Source: Streptomyces phaeofaciens (GTDB taxonomy: Bacteria > Actinomycetota > Actinomycetes > Streptomycetales > Streptomycetaceae). Taken from it: a stretch of DNA of 64,000 bases. This document shows positions 51,271-59,152 of the stretch, one piece after another. A program made the translations under genes and the position numbers. The notes beneath the pieces are model-generated. The model did not search any database. It was given only the letters and a program-made list of their open reading frames with translations, and was not told where the DNA came from. Location of the stretch: assembly GCF_014648915.1 (NCBI RefSeq), contig NZ_BMSA01000028.1:1-64000 (forward strand), given 5' to 3'. Numbering within the stretch: the first letter of the stretch is position 1; every line of letters starts with the position of its first letter.

Positions 51271-51310
51271 CGCCGGACCGGCCACGTGAGTGGAGTTGGA
51301 GTTGATCGCC

Positions 51311-51976
51311 ATGACCTCGATGGCAGGCCCGTCGGAACGTCCGGTCCGGGTCACCGCGCGGCTCGACGCACCACTGTCCCGGTGGCTGTGGCTGGTGAAG
51401 TGGATCCTGATCATCCCGCACTGTGTGGTGCTGTTCTTCCTGTGGATCGCCTTCAGCGTGGTGAGCGTCATCGCGTTCTTCGCGATCCTGTTCACCGAGC
51501 GCTACCCGCGCGCCCTGTTCGACTTCAACGTGGGCGTACTGCGCTGGAGCTGGCGGGTCACGTACTACTCGTACGGCGCCCTGGCCACCGACCGGTACCC
51601 GCCGTTCAGCCTCGGTGAGGAGCCCGACTACCCCGCGCGGCTGGACATCGCCTACCCCGAGCGGCTCTCCCGCGGCCTGGTCCTGGTGAAGTGGTGGCTG
51701 CTGGTCATCCCGCAGTACATCGTCCTGGGCTTCTTCGTCGGCGGCCGGCACTTCGGCTGGTGGAGCGGCGGACTGATCTCCGTGCTGGTGCTGTTCGCCG
51801 CCGTGGTCCTGGCCTTCACCGGGAAGTACCCCCGTGATCTGTTCGACCTGGTCACGGGCCTGAACCGATGGGTACTGCGGGTCGCCGCCTACGCCGCCCT
51901 GATGACGGACGCCTATCCGCCGTTCCGGCTCGACATGGGCGGCACCGAACCGGACGACGCACTGCGGATGCGGTGA
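51311..51976 (+). CDS. DUF4389 membrane protein
   Basis: A 221-residue membrane protein with two homologous halves, each a hydrophobic hairpin (WLWLVKWILIIPHCVVLFFLWIA and LVKWWLLVIPQYIVLGFFVG) followed by a conserved TERYPRALFDFNVGVLRW / TGKYPRDLFDLVTGLNRWVLRV segment. This is the duplicated DUF4389 pattern. Function unknown; the gene regularly occurs with dormancy genes in actinobacteria. The ATG at 51311 has GGAG 9 nt upstream and is preferred to a GTG at 51290. It is divergent from the universal-stress-protein gene. Confidence 0.9.
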   Translation: MTSMAGPSERPVRVTARLDAPLSRWLWLVKWILIIPHCVVLFFLWIAFSVVSVIAFFAILFTERYPRALFDFNVGVLRWSWRVTYYSYGALATDRYPPFSLGEEPDYPARLDIAYPERLSRGLVLVKWWLLVIPQYIVLGFFVGGRHFGWWSGGLISVLVLFAAVVLAFTGKYPRDLFDLVTGLNRWVLRVAAYAALMTDAYPPFRLDMGGTEPDDALRMR

Positions 51977-52049
51977 CCGCCGTATCAGACCTGTACCGGG
52001 CATTGGTCGACCGGTGTGGACCGGGCCTGCGGAGCAAAGCGCTCTGGAA

Positions 52050-52063
52050 GGGACCAACGACCC
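52050..52063. promoter_or_regulatory. DevR/OsdR-like box upstream of the Acg-like gene
   Basis: GGGACCAACGACCC is GGGAC-N4-GACCC, extended on its left as AAGGGAC, and a GTCCCTT inverse half lies 17 nt further on (52072-52078). It is 134 nt upstream of the Acg-like nitroreductase start. Confidence 0.6.
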
Positions 52064-52197
52064 GGCGCTTTGTCCCTTTCGGCCCATGACGGGCGGCGAG
52101 CACGGGGCGACAGTGAGGGGGAAGGGCCGGTATCACGGGCCCGAGGCGAGCGCCCCGGCCCGCTCCGGCGCAGCTGCTCGCCGAACGGACGGAAGTC

Positions 52198-53193
52198 ATG
52201 CAAGAGACAGGAGTCAAGCTCTCTCGGGAGATCGTCACGGCCCTGGTCGAAGACGCGACGGCCGCCCCCTCCATGCACAACGCCCAGCCGTGGAAGTTCC
52301 TCTTCCGCCCCAGTGACAGCGTCTTCCAGGTGTACGCGGACCTCGACCGTGCCATGCCGCACGCCGACCCCACCACCCGCGCGCTTCATCTGGGCTGTGC
52401 CGCCGCCCTGTTCAACCTGCGCGTCGCCGCCGCTCACGCGGGCTGGGAGCCCGTCACCCGGCTGCTGCCCGATCCCGCGGACCCGCGGCTGCTCGCCGAG
52501 GTAGCGCTGGCCGGCGCCACGGCTCCGGAGAACGACCTCGCCCCGCTGTACCCGGCGATCCACCGCCGACACACCAGCCGTCAGCCCTTCACCGACGAGG
52601 AAATACCCCGGGCCGTCAAGGACGCCCTGAGCGGTGCCGCCCTCATCGAGGGAGCGCGGCTGGTCTTTCCCGACGCATGGCATGTGCAGACCGTTCTGGA
52701 CCTGGTCGGCGACGCCGAGGGACGCGATGCCACGGAGCCCGCCGCCGCCGAGGAACTGAGGAACTGGACCCGCGTGGGCGCGGGAGCGGCGGATGCGGCG
52801 AGGGACGGGGTACCGGACTACGCGTTCGGCCCGCGCGGGCGCCACGGCAGCGCACCCGTGCGTGACTTCGCCGGCCAGCAATCCGTGCCCGGCCGCGGGA
52901 CCGCCGTGTTCGAGGGCACGCCCCAGCTCGCCGTACTGGGCACTCCCGGCGACCGGCCGAAGGACTGGCTGCGGGCGGGCCAGGCGATGGAACGCGTGCT
53001 GCTCCAGGCCACGCTCGACGGCCTCGCCACCTCGCTCACCTCCCAGGCCCTCGAACGGCCCGAACTCCGCTGGACCGTGCGCGACCCGCAGTCGGCGATG
53101 GGATTCGCCCAGATGGTCCTCCGGCTCGGGTACGGTCCCTCGGGTCCCGGAACGCCACGGCGCCCGGTGGACGAGGTGCTCGACATCGAGTGA
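52198..53193 (+). CDS. Acg-family flavin-binding (nitroreductase-like) protein
   Basis: A 331-residue protein with the two nitroreductase-fold halves of the Acg family (M. tuberculosis Rv2032, a DevR-induced gene). Seen are ATAAPSMHNAQPWKFLFRP near the N-terminus, IHRRHTSRQPFTDEEIP at about residue 120 and LLQATLDGLATSLTSQALERPELR near the C-terminus. Acg binds FMN but lacks normal nitroreductase activity and has been proposed to sequester the flavin. The predicted box upstream and the neighbouring dormancy genes support the same role here. GGAAG-type ribosome site is modest. Confidence 0.93.
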   Translation: MQETGVKLSREIVTALVEDATAAPSMHNAQPWKFLFRPSDSVFQVYADLDRAMPHADPTTRALHLGCAAALFNLRVAAAHAGWEPVTRLLPDPADPRLLAEVALAGATAPENDLAPLYPAIHRRHTSRQPFTDEEIPRAVKDALSGAALIEGARLVFPDAWHVQTVLDLVGDAEGRDATEPAAAEELRNWTRVGAGAADAARDGVPDYAFGPRGRHGSAPVRDFAGQQSVPGRGTAVFEGTPQLAVLGTPGDRPKDWLRAGQAMERVLLQATLDGLATSLTSQALERPELRWTVRDPQSAMGFAQMVLRLGYGPSGPGTPRRPVDEVLDIE

Positions 53194-53203
53194 GCCGCCT
53201 GAT

Positions 53204-53258
53204 CGGCCCGGCGCGGTGGCGCTCCGCGGCCCGTACGGCCTCCTGCGGCGCCGGGCCG
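53204..53258. terminator. Convergent terminator candidate
   Basis: CGGCCCGGCGC (53204-53214) and GCGCCGGGCCG (53248-53258) form a perfect 11-bp outer stem around a GC-rich interior, between the convergent Acg-like and second CBS/BON genes. Confidence 0.5.
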
Positions 53259-53295
53259 GGGTGCCAGGTCCCACCCTCCTGAAGTGCCCTCGTGG

Positions 53296-54045
53296 TCACA
53301 CCACGGTCCCCGGGCCCCCGGCCCGTTCCCGTGGCGCGTCGTCGGGCGCGTCGTCGGGAAGGTCCGGGTCGAGATCCGGGTGACGGGGTGGCCCGGACAA
53401 CACGCAGTCCACGTCCACCACGCCTTCCACCGCGCGCACCAGACGGGTGAGGACGGGGACGAGCGACGTGTCCCGTATCCGGCCGGTGAGCGTCACGACT
53501 CCGTCGCGCACCTCCACCCCGATGGGCTCGACCCCGATGGGCTCGACGGGAGCGGCGAAGACGTGCGCGACGACGTCCCTGCGTACCTCCTCGGCGATGT
53601 CGGCGTCGTCCCGCAGGAACACCTTGAGCAGGTCGGTGCGGCTGACGATGCCCTGCAGCCCGCCCGCTTCGTCGACGACCGGCAGCCCCTTGAGGTTGCG
53701 CCGCGCCATGATGCGTGCGGCCCGGGCGACGGTGTCGTCGGCGCGCACGGTGACCGCCGGAGCGGTCATCAGCTCCTCGGCGGTCACCGCCTCGGCCTTG
53801 GTGGGGCCGGAAGGGCCGCCCGGTCGCACGTCCGGGTCCGGCTGGCCGTCCCGGAGCATCTCCTTGGGCAGCAGGTCGGCCTCGGACACCACGCCGATGA
53901 CATGGTGGCCGCCGTCCAGCACGGGGAGGGCGCTGACCTTCCAGCGCCGCATGGTCTTCGCGATGTCCTTGAAGGCCGCTCCCGCGCGAAGGGCGACCAC
54001 GGTGCGGGTCATCACATCACTCACGAGGTAGGGCGTGCCCGGCAT
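53296..54045 (-). CDS. CBS-pair plus BON domain protein, second copy
   Basis: A 249-residue paralogue of the protein at 49.0 kb. CBS1 (about residues 8-70) opens VSDVMTRTVVALRAGAAFKDI. CBS2 (about 95-150) contains LPVVDEAGGLQGIVSRTDLL. The BON domain is at about 162-220. A 15-nt in-frame tandem duplication (53516-53545) encodes the doubled VEPIGVEPIGV. The C-terminus is a Pro/Asp-rich tail absent from the first copy. It is divergent from the ppdK gene, with a predicted DevR/OsdR-like box between, and is probably induced with it. Confidence 0.93.
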   Translation of the reverse strand: MPGTPYLVSDVMTRTVVALRAGAAFKDIAKTMRRWKVSALPVLDGGHHVIGVVSEADLLPKEMLRDGQPDPDVRPGGPSGPTKAEAVTAEELMTAPAVTVRADDTVARAARIMARRNLKGLPVVDEAGGLQGIVSRTDLLKVFLRDDADIAEEVRRDVVAHVFAAPVEPIGVEPIGVEVRDGVVTLTGRIRDTSLVPVLTRLVRAVEGVVDVDCVLSGPPRHPDLDPDLPDDAPDDAPRERAGGPGTVV

Positions 54046-54119
54046 GGCGTCCTCCAGGTGCTCGGATGCCGTTCTGCTTGCTCCTCCTCCAGCCTCCGCC
54101 GCCGCGCCCGCCCGGACAT

Positions 54120-54133
54120 GGGCCGGGCGGCCC
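54120..54133. promoter_or_regulatory. DevR/OsdR-like box in the CBS-2/ppdK divergent region
   Basis: GGGCCGGGCGGCCC fits GGGNC-N4-GNCCC. It is 75 nt from the CBS/BON-2 start and 144 nt from the ppdK start, so it could serve either or both. Confidence 0.58.
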
Positions 54134-54276
54134 TGATCCCGGCCCGAAGGGCTCTGCGCGCGGCGACGATCCGGCGCCCGTGCACCGGCCGGGGACCGCC
54201 TGCACATGCCACTTCGGTCCATACGGTCCGATGCTGGAGCTGTAGGCAGCCCGCAAACCGACGGAGGGGACCGGTC

Positions 54277-56994
54277 ATGGTCCGTTACGTGTACGACTTC
54301 GCGGAGGGCGGCCGTGACCTGGCCGGCCTGCTCGGCGGCAAGGGCGCGAACCTGGCCGAGATGACCCGGCTGGGCCTGCCGGTCCCGCCGGGTTTCACCG
54401 TCACCACCGAGGCCTGCCGGGCCTTCCTCGCCACCGGCGCGGAGCCGGACGGCCTGGCCCGCGAGATCGCTGAGCACCTGACCGTCCTGGAGCAGGCCGC
54501 GGGACGGCGGCTGGGGCGGCCCGACGACCCGCTGCTGCTGTCCGTCCGCTCCGGCGCCAGGTTCTCCATGCCCGGCATGATGGAGACGATCCTCGACGTC
54601 GGCCTCGACGACGACTCCGTCCTCGGCCTGGCGAAGGTCTCGGGGAACGAGCGCTTCGCCTGGGACTCCTACCGTCGACTCGTACAGATGTTCGGCAGTA
54701 CGGTCATGGGTGTCGACGGTGCCCTCTTCGAGCACGCCTTGGCCCACCTCAAGCGGGAGCGGGGCGCGGCGAACGACCTGGGCCTGACCGCGGCGGACCT
54801 GGCCGGGCTCGTCGGGACGTACAAGGAGCTGATCCGCCGGGAGACGGGTGAGGACTTCCCGCAGTCCCCGGACGAGCAGTTGCGCCGGGCCGTCCTCGCC
54901 GTGTTCGAGTCCTGGAACGGCGAGCGCGCCCGGGTCTACCGACGGCGCGAGCACATCCCGGACGACCTGGGCACCGCCGTCAACGTGCAGACCATGGTCT
55001 TCGGCAACCTCGGCCCCGACTCCGGCAGCGGCGTCGCCTTCACCCGCGACCCGGCCACGGGCCGGCCCGGCCTGTACGGCGACTACCTCGCGAACGCCCA
55101 GGGCGAGGACGTCGTCGCCGGCATCCGCAACACCGTCCCGCTGACCGACCTGGAGGAGCTGGACCCGACCTCGTACACGCAACTCCTCGAGCACATGCGG
55201 ACGTTGGAGACCCACTACCGCGATCTGTGCGACATCGAGTTCACCATCGAGCGCGGCCGGCTGTGGATGCTCCAGACCCGGGTGGGCAAGCGCACCGCCG
55301 AGGCCGCGTTCGCCATCGCCGCCGAACTGGCCGACGAGGATCTGATCACCCCCGACGAGGGCCTGGCCCGCGTCGACGGGAACGGCCTCGCCCGGCTGAT
55401 GTTCCCCCGCTTCGACACCTCGGCCGTCGGCGAGGCGCTCGCGCACGGTCTCCCGGCCTCGCCGGGTGCGGCCGTGGGCGCGGCGGTGTTCGACTCGGCC
55501 GAAGCCGTCCGCCGGGCCGCCGCGGGCGAGAAGGTCGTCCTCGTGCGCCAGGAGACCACCCCCGACGACCTGCCGGGCATGATCGCCGCGCAGGCGGTAC
55601 TGACCAGCCGCGGCGGCAAGACCAGCCACGCGGCCGTGGTCGCCCGTGGCATGGGCAGGGTGTGCGTGTGCGGTGCCGAGGAACTCGCCGTGGACACCGG
55701 GGCGCGGCGCTTCACCGTGGGCGACACCGTCGTCGAGGAGGGCACGATCGTCTCCGTCGACGGTTCGCAGGGCGCCGTGTACCTGGGCGCCGCTCCGCTC
55801 GTCGACTCCGCGGTCATGCGCTACTTCGAGCAGGGCGAACGGTCGGCCGGGCTGGTCGAGGCCGTCGCCCGGGCCATGGACCGGGCCGACGGCGTGCGAC
55901 GGCTTCAGGTGCGGGCGAATGCCGACACGCCCGAGGACGCCGCCCGCGCACGGCGGTTCGGCGCACAGGGTGTCGGGCTGTGCCGCACCGAGCACATGTT
56001 TCTCGGCGAGCGCCGCAAGCTGGTCGAGGCGATGATCCTGGCCGGCGACGACGGCGAGCGCGAGGAGGCGCTCGACGCGCTGCTGCCGCTCCAGCGGCAG
56101 GACTTCATCGGCATCCTGGAGGCGATGGACGGTCTGCCGGTGACGATCCGGCTCATCGACCCTCCCCTGCACGAGTTCCTGCCGGACCGCACCGACCTCG
56201 CCGTGCGCATCGCCACCGCCGAGGCCCGGGACACCGTGCCCGACCCGCACGACACCGAGCTGCTCGCCGCCGTCAACCGCATGCACGAGGAGAACCCGAT
56301 GCTCGGGTTGCGGGGCGTCCGGCTGGGGCTGGTCGTTCCCGGGCTGGTGGCCATGCAGGTGCGGGCGATCGCCGAGGCGGTCGTGGAACGCACGAGGGCC
56401 GGGGGCTCCCCCGAGGCGGAGATCATGGTGCCGCTGGTCGGCGCCGTCGAGGAACTGCGCATCGAACGCCAGGAGGTGGAACGCGTCCTCGCCGCCGTCT
56501 CGAAGGAGTCCGGAGTGCCGGTGCACTGCCCGGTCGGCACCATGATCGAGCTGCCCCGGGCCGCGCTCACGGCCGGCCGGATCGCGGAGGAGGCCGAGTT
56601 CTTCTCCTTCGGCACCAACGACCTCACCCAGACCACCTGGGGCTTCTCCCGCGACGACGTCGAGGCGGCCTTCTTCTCCGCCTACCTCGACAAGGGCATC
56701 TTCGCCACCTCGCCCTTCGAGACCCTGGACCGTGACGGAGTGGGCCGGCTGGTCCGCCTCGCGGTCGACGAGGGCCGCACCGCACGACCCGACCTGAAGA
56801 TCGGCGTCTGCGGCGAGCACGGCGGAGACCCCGAATCCGTCCACTTCTTCCACACGGCCGGACTGGACTACGTCTCCTGCTCGCCGTTCCGCGTCCCGGT
56901 CGCACGCCTGGAGGCCGGACGAGCCGCGCTCCTCGAAGCGGGGACGAGTGAACGCTCGGCGCCTGCTCCCTCCGAGGTGCCGAAGGGAGCCTGA
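54277..56994 (+). CDS. ppdK: Pyruvate, phosphate dikinase
   Basis: A 905-residue enzyme of full length. The N-terminal ATP-grasp domain opens YDFAEGGRDLAGLLGGKGANLAEMTRLGLPVPPGF. The phospho-carrier domain has the catalytic histidine at residue 451 in RGGKTSHAAVVARGMG. The C-terminal PEP/pyruvate barrel carries MNR-type metal ligands and the proton-donor cysteine at 868 in DYVSCSPFRVPVARLEAGRA. It interconverts ATP, Pi and pyruvate with AMP, PPi and PEP; under oxygen limitation it can make ATP from PEP using PPi. It has a GGAGGGG ribosome site. The homologous gene is in the OsdR regulon of S. coelicolor. Confidence 0.97.
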   Translation: MVRYVYDFAEGGRDLAGLLGGKGANLAEMTRLGLPVPPGFTVTTEACRAFLATGAEPDGLAREIAEHLTVLEQAAGRRLGRPDDPLLLSVRSGARFSMPGMMETILDVGLDDDSVLGLAKVSGNERFAWDSYRRLVQMFGSTVMGVDGALFEHALAHLKRERGAANDLGLTAADLAGLVGTYKELIRRETGEDFPQSPDEQLRRAVLAVFESWNGERARVYRRREHIPDDLGTAVNVQTMVFGNLGPDSGSGVAFTRDPATGRPGLYGDYLANAQGEDVVAGIRNTVPLTDLEELDPTSYTQLLEHMRTLETHYRDLCDIEFTIERGRLWMLQTRVGKRTAEAAFAIAAELADEDLITPDEGLARVDGNGLARLMFPRFDTSAVGEALAHGLPASPGAAVGAAVFDSAEAVRRAAAGEKVVLVRQETTPDDLPGMIAAQAVLTSRGGKTSHAAVVARGMGRVCVCGAEELAVDTGARRFTVGDTVVEEGTIVSVDGSQGAVYLGAAPLVDSAVMRYFEQGERSAGLVEAVARAMDRADGVRRLQVRANADTPEDAARARRFGAQGVGLCRTEHMFLGERRKLVEAMILAGDDGEREEALDALLPLQRQDFIGILEAMDGLPVTIRLIDPPLHEFLPDRTDLAVRIATAEARDTVPDPHDTELLAAVNRMHEENPMLGLRGVRLGLVVPGLVAMQVRAIAEAVVERTRAGGSPEAEIMVPLVGAVEELRIERQEVERVLAAVSKESGVPVHCPVGTMIELPRAALTAGRIAEEAEFFSFGTNDLTQTTWGFSRDDVEAAFFSAYLDKGIFATSPFETLDRDGVGRLVRLAVDEGRTARPDLKIGVCGEHGGDPESVHFFHTAGLDYVSCSPFRVPVARLEAGRAALLEAGTSERSAPAPSEVPKGA

Positions 56995-57107
56995 AGCCTC
57001 GCATCGAGGCCGGGCCCGCGGACGATCCGGGGCCGAGGGGGCACCGTCCCGGTGCCGTCCGGCTCCGGCCGAGGGGACCCGGTGGGGCCGACACGCCCCA
57101 TGTGAGG

Positions 57108-57121
57108 GGGCCCTTCGGCCC
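57108..57121. promoter_or_regulatory. DevR/OsdR-like box upstream of the flavohaemoglobin gene
   Basis: GGGCCCTTCGGCCC fits GGGNC-N4-GNCCC and lies 131 nt before the flavohaemoglobin start. The same bases, with one more on each side, could form a 6-bp hairpin after ppdK, so a terminator is the alternative reading. Confidence 0.52.
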
Positions 57122-57251
57122 CACTTCGGCCCACCGGCGTCGAACCGGTCCGACATCAGGTCCGGTGGCTGCTAGACAGAGGACAGCCGCCCCGCAGCGA
57201 TGCGGCTCCCTTCCTCTTTCGCCTTCGTCCGCCCTGCCCGGGAGGTTCTCC

Positions 57252-58466
57252 ATGCTGTCCGCAGAGTCCGCCGCCCTCGTACGAGCCACCCTGCCCGCCG
57301 TGGCCGGAGCGCTCGACGAGATCACCGCCCGCTTCTACGCCACGATGTTCCAGGACCGCCCGGAGCTGCTCGACGGGATGTTCAACCGCGGCAACCAGGC
57401 CAGCGGCGCCCAACGCCGCGCGCTGGCGGGCTCGATCGCCGGATTCGCCGGCGCGCTGCTGGAGAACCCCGACGCGCGGCCGGACGCGCTGCTGTCCCGG
57501 ATCGCCCACAAGCACGCCGCCGTAGGCGTCACCGACGACCAGTACACGATCGTCCACAAGTACCTGTTCGGCGCGATGGCCGAGGTCCTCGGCGACGCCG
57601 TCACCCCGGAGGTGGCCGCCGCCTGGGACGAGGTCTACTGGCTGATGGCGGGCGCCCTGATCAGCCGGGAGGCCCTCCTCTACCAGGACGCGGGCGTCCG
57701 GCCCGGCGGGAGCCGGCGGCCCTGGACGGTCGTCGAACGCCGCACCGAGACCCCCGACGTCGTGTCCTTCCTGCTCCGCCCGGCGGACGGCGAACCAGCC
57801 CCACGGGCGCGGGCCGGCCAGTACGTGAGCGTCCGCGTGCGCATGGCCGACGGGGTCCACCAGCTGCGCCAGTACAGCCTGTCCTCGGACCCGGGCGGCC
57901 GGCTGCGCCGGATCACCGTGAAGCGGGTCGCCGGTGACGCGGCCGGACCGGACGGCGAGGTCTCCACACTGCTGCACGACCAGGTCCGGGAGGGGGACGA
58001 ACTGATGCTGTCCGCGCCGTTCGGTGACGTCTTCCTCGACGACCCGATCGACGCCACGTCCCCGCTCGTGCTGGTCTCGGCGGGCATCGGCTGCACCCCC
58101 ATGACCGGCATCCTGGCCCATCTCGCCGCCCTCGGTTCGATCCGCCCGGTACTGGTCCTGCACGCCGACCGATCCCCCGCCGAGCACGCCTTGCGTGCCG
58201 AGACACACGACCTCGTCGGGCAACTGCCGGGCGCCCGCGCCGTCTTGTGGTACGAGCACCCCGGAGCGGAGGAACCCGAGGCCCACACCGGCCTGATGAA
58301 CCTGAGCGACACCGAACTCCCGGACCACGCCACGGTGTTCCTGTGCGGCCCGCTCCCCTTCATGCGCGAGGCGCGCCGACAGCTGCTGGGCGCCGGGGTT
58401 TCCGCCCGGCACATCCGCTACGAGGTCTTCGGACCCGACCTGTGGCTCCCCGACACGGTGGCCTGA
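57252..58466 (+). CDS. hmp: Flavohaemoglobin, nitric oxide dioxygenase
   Basis: A 404-residue protein of normal length. The globin domain (1-145) keeps the B10 tyrosine (Tyr29, in RFYATMF) and the proximal F8 histidine (His88, in HKHAAVGV). The ferredoxin-reductase part has the FAD motif RQYSLSS (206-212) and the NAD motif GIGCTP (278-283), ending in the LCGPLPFM signature. It oxidises NO to nitrate using O2 and NADH. Close to a nitrate reductase, it would detoxify the NO made during nitrate/nitrite respiration. A predicted hypoxia box lies upstream. The start ATG follows GGGAGG. Confidence 0.95.
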   Translation: MLSAESAALVRATLPAVAGALDEITARFYATMFQDRPELLDGMFNRGNQASGAQRRALAGSIAGFAGALLENPDARPDALLSRIAHKHAAVGVTDDQYTIVHKYLFGAMAEVLGDAVTPEVAAAWDEVYWLMAGALISREALLYQDAGVRPGGSRRPWTVVERRTETPDVVSFLLRPADGEPAPRARAGQYVSVRVRMADGVHQLRQYSLSSDPGGRLRRITVKRVAGDAAGPDGEVSTLLHDQVREGDELMLSAPFGDVFLDDPIDATSPLVLVSAGIGCTPMTGILAHLAALGSIRPVLVLHADRSPAEHALRAETHDLVGQLPGARAVLWYEHPGAEEPEAHTGLMNLSDTELPDHATVFLCGPLPFMREARRQLLGAGVSARHIRYEVFGPDLWLPDTVA

Positions 58467-58476
58467 GCCGCGCCGG

Positions 58477-58509
58477 CCGGGGCCGGGGCCGCCACAGCCC
58501 CGGCCCCGG
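58477..58509. terminator. Bidirectional terminator
   Basis: CCGGGGCCGGGGC (58477-58489) and GCCCCGGCCCCGG (58497-58509) form a perfect 13-bp stem with a 7-nt loop between the convergent flavohaemoglobin and flavodoxin genes. Confidence 0.82.
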
Positions 58510-58523
58510 AAGACCGCCTCATC

Positions 58524-59021
58524 CTAAGTACGCGTCAGGACATCGGCGACACCTTCCGCCCACGTCTCGATCGCGCCGAAGTCCCTGAAGTCGCCGCCCT
58601 TCCCGGAGCGGAGGATCATCCCGGCGACTCGTCCCTTGGCACCCTCTTGCAGGCATCCTCCGAAGGTGACGTGCTCCCGGACCTCCAGGCGGGTCATGGC
58701 TCGTCGCACGCCGCGCACGGGCGGGATGTCGCGCTCGGAGACAGTGGCGTCGAGCGGGCCGCTGCTGAAGAACCAGACCGGCCGCTTGGCGAGTTCGGGG
58801 CGGTGACGGCGGACGAAGCGCCGCGCGTCCTTGTGCCAGCGTCCCGCGTAGAGCCCGCCGCCGACCACCACGGCGTCGTACGGCGTCACGCTCGTCACGG
58901 ACCGGGCCGGGAGCGATTCCACGGTCAGGCCGTCCTTGCGCAGGACGTCGGCGACGGCTTCGGCGATCCGTGCCGTCGATCCGTTCGTCGTTCCGTAGGT
59001 GACCAACACAGTGCCGGTCAT
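58524..59021 (-). CDS. Flavodoxin-domain protein (HemG/flavodoxin_5-like)
   Basis: A 165-residue protein. The FMN phosphate-binding loop is VTYGTTNGSTARIAEAVADVL at the N-terminus. Later come the flavin-stacking loops VVVGGGLYAGRWHKDARRFV and WFFSSGPLDA. It looks like the menaquinone-dependent protoporphyrinogen oxidase/flavodoxin_5 group and could serve as an electron carrier in anaerobic metabolism. It ends a minus-strand operon: a 31-codon ORF overlaps its start (ATGA), and before that lies the GNAT/acyl-CoA synthetase gene. GGAGG precedes its ATG. Confidence 0.9.
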   Translation of the reverse strand: MTGTVLVTYGTTNGSTARIAEAVADVLRKDGLTVESLPARSVTSVTPYDAVVVGGGLYAGRWHKDARRFVRRHRPELAKRPVWFFSSGPLDATVSERDIPPVRGVRRAMTRLEVREHVTFGGCLQEGAKGRVAGMILRSGKGGDFRDFGAIETWAEGVADVLTRT

Positions 59022-59113
59022 CGCGGTTCGCCTCCTTTCACTCGGCGCGGCCGGTCGGCGGCCACGCCGTGCAGGGCTTGTTCCTCGGCACGGACGACCT
59101 CCACGATCGTCAC
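59018..59113 (-). CDS. 31-residue small ORF overlapping the flavodoxin start
   Basis: A GTG at 59113 opens a 31-codon frame (MTIVEVVRAEEQALHGVAAD at the start, then a basic tail) that ends TGA within the flavodoxin ATG (ATGA overlap). Its GTG in turn overlaps the stop of a 9-codon ORF (59110-59139) which has a GGAGGG ribosome site after the acyl-CoA synthetase stop. The chain of overlaps suggests coupled translation. Codon usage is normal for the genome. Not proven to be made. Confidence 0.4.
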   Translation of the reverse strand: MTIVEVVRAEEQALHGVAADRPRRVKGGEPR

Positions 59114-59152
59114 GGAGCCCGCCTTTTGTCGTGCCGCATGGCCGTTCCCTCC

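Noticed and set aside
57107..57122. The GGGGCC-CTTC-GGCCCC hairpin as a plain ppdK terminator
   Set aside because: The stem is only 6 bp, lies 113 nt after the ppdK stop and fits the predicted regulator box exactly. I favour the box but keep the terminator as an alternative in the feature note.
53296..57156. A 1286-codon minus-strand open frame antisense to ppdK
   Set aside because: Only its last 249 codons are a real gene (CBS/BON copy 2). The rest mirrors the codon bias of ppdK, lacks domains and is rich in His/Gly/Arg, as expected for antisense frames at very high GC.
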